Part shown: positions 12,934 through 12,949 of the stretch, one piece after another | How the letters are laid out: the number at the start of each line of letters is the position of its first letter | Numbering within the stretch: the stretch's first letter is position 1 | NCBI GenBank assembly: GCA_030639495.1 | Contig: DAOWCP010000074.1 | Location: 1-12,949 of the forward strand | DNA: 12,949 bases | Direction of reading: 5' to 3' | DNA from: JAGLTN01 sp023135255 | GTDB lineage: Bacteria; Planctomycetota; Phycisphaerae; Sedimentisphaerales; Anaerobacaceae | Notes under the pieces: model-generated | What the model was told of the DNA's origin: nothing | Seen by the model: only the letters and a program-made list of their open reading frames with translations | Database searches by the model: none | Translations under genes and position numbers: made by a program

Positions 12934-12949
12934 TATTCCTTCTCCTTCA

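Overview
The window looks like a chromosomal segment of a Gram-negative-type bacterium. It is most likely a planctomycete of the class Phycisphaerae (Sedimentisphaerales-like), although this is inferred from gene content and no marker gene proves it. The clues are a secreted LamG-type protein with a PEP-CTERM sorting tail, a very large OstA/LptA-like repeat protein, a small single-RRM RNA-binding protein, and ordinary bacterial housekeeping genes with frequent GTG and TTG starts.

Layout. Positions 1-2747 (+) hold the 3' part of a giant beta-repeat protein that is open at the window edge. Positions 2769-3250 (-) hold a small RRM protein preceded by tRNA-Ala(GGC). Positions 3251-5140 are an accessory-looking stretch: a T-rich, strand-skewed spacer with a 10-bp-period homopyrimidine tract, a 79-bp compound inverted repeat, a lone two-helix membrane protein of unknown function (3879-4622, -), and a 27-bp sequence repeated three times in tandem. 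Positions 5141-9178 (+) are a central-carbon block: gap, a strong terminator, pgk, rpe and accD. Positions 9296-11959 (-) hold tilS and a trans-sulfuration-type PLP enzyme. Positions 12151-12933 (-) hold the LamG/PEP-CTERM protein with a strong terminator behind it.

How the genes fit together. gap and pgk catalyse consecutive glycolytic steps, rpe links to the pentose phosphate pathway, and accD commits acetyl-CoA to fatty acid synthesis. tilS and tRNA-Ala belong to translation. The OstA-like protein and the PEP-CTERM protein belong to the cell envelope or surface.

The most unusual signal is a discrete 103-bp element present twice in direct orientation without gaps (6224-6326 and 9239-9341, 84 of 103 positions identical by hand count). 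Both copies run from TATAC to GTATA and keep the same hairpins through paired base changes. One copy forms the pgk leader and supplies its Shine-Dalgarno sequence. The other lies behind accD and encodes the last 14 residues of TilS. Other points worth a second look are the regularly spaced GDCxC motifs of the giant repeat protein and an accD reading frame that seems to begin at a non-standard ATA codon.
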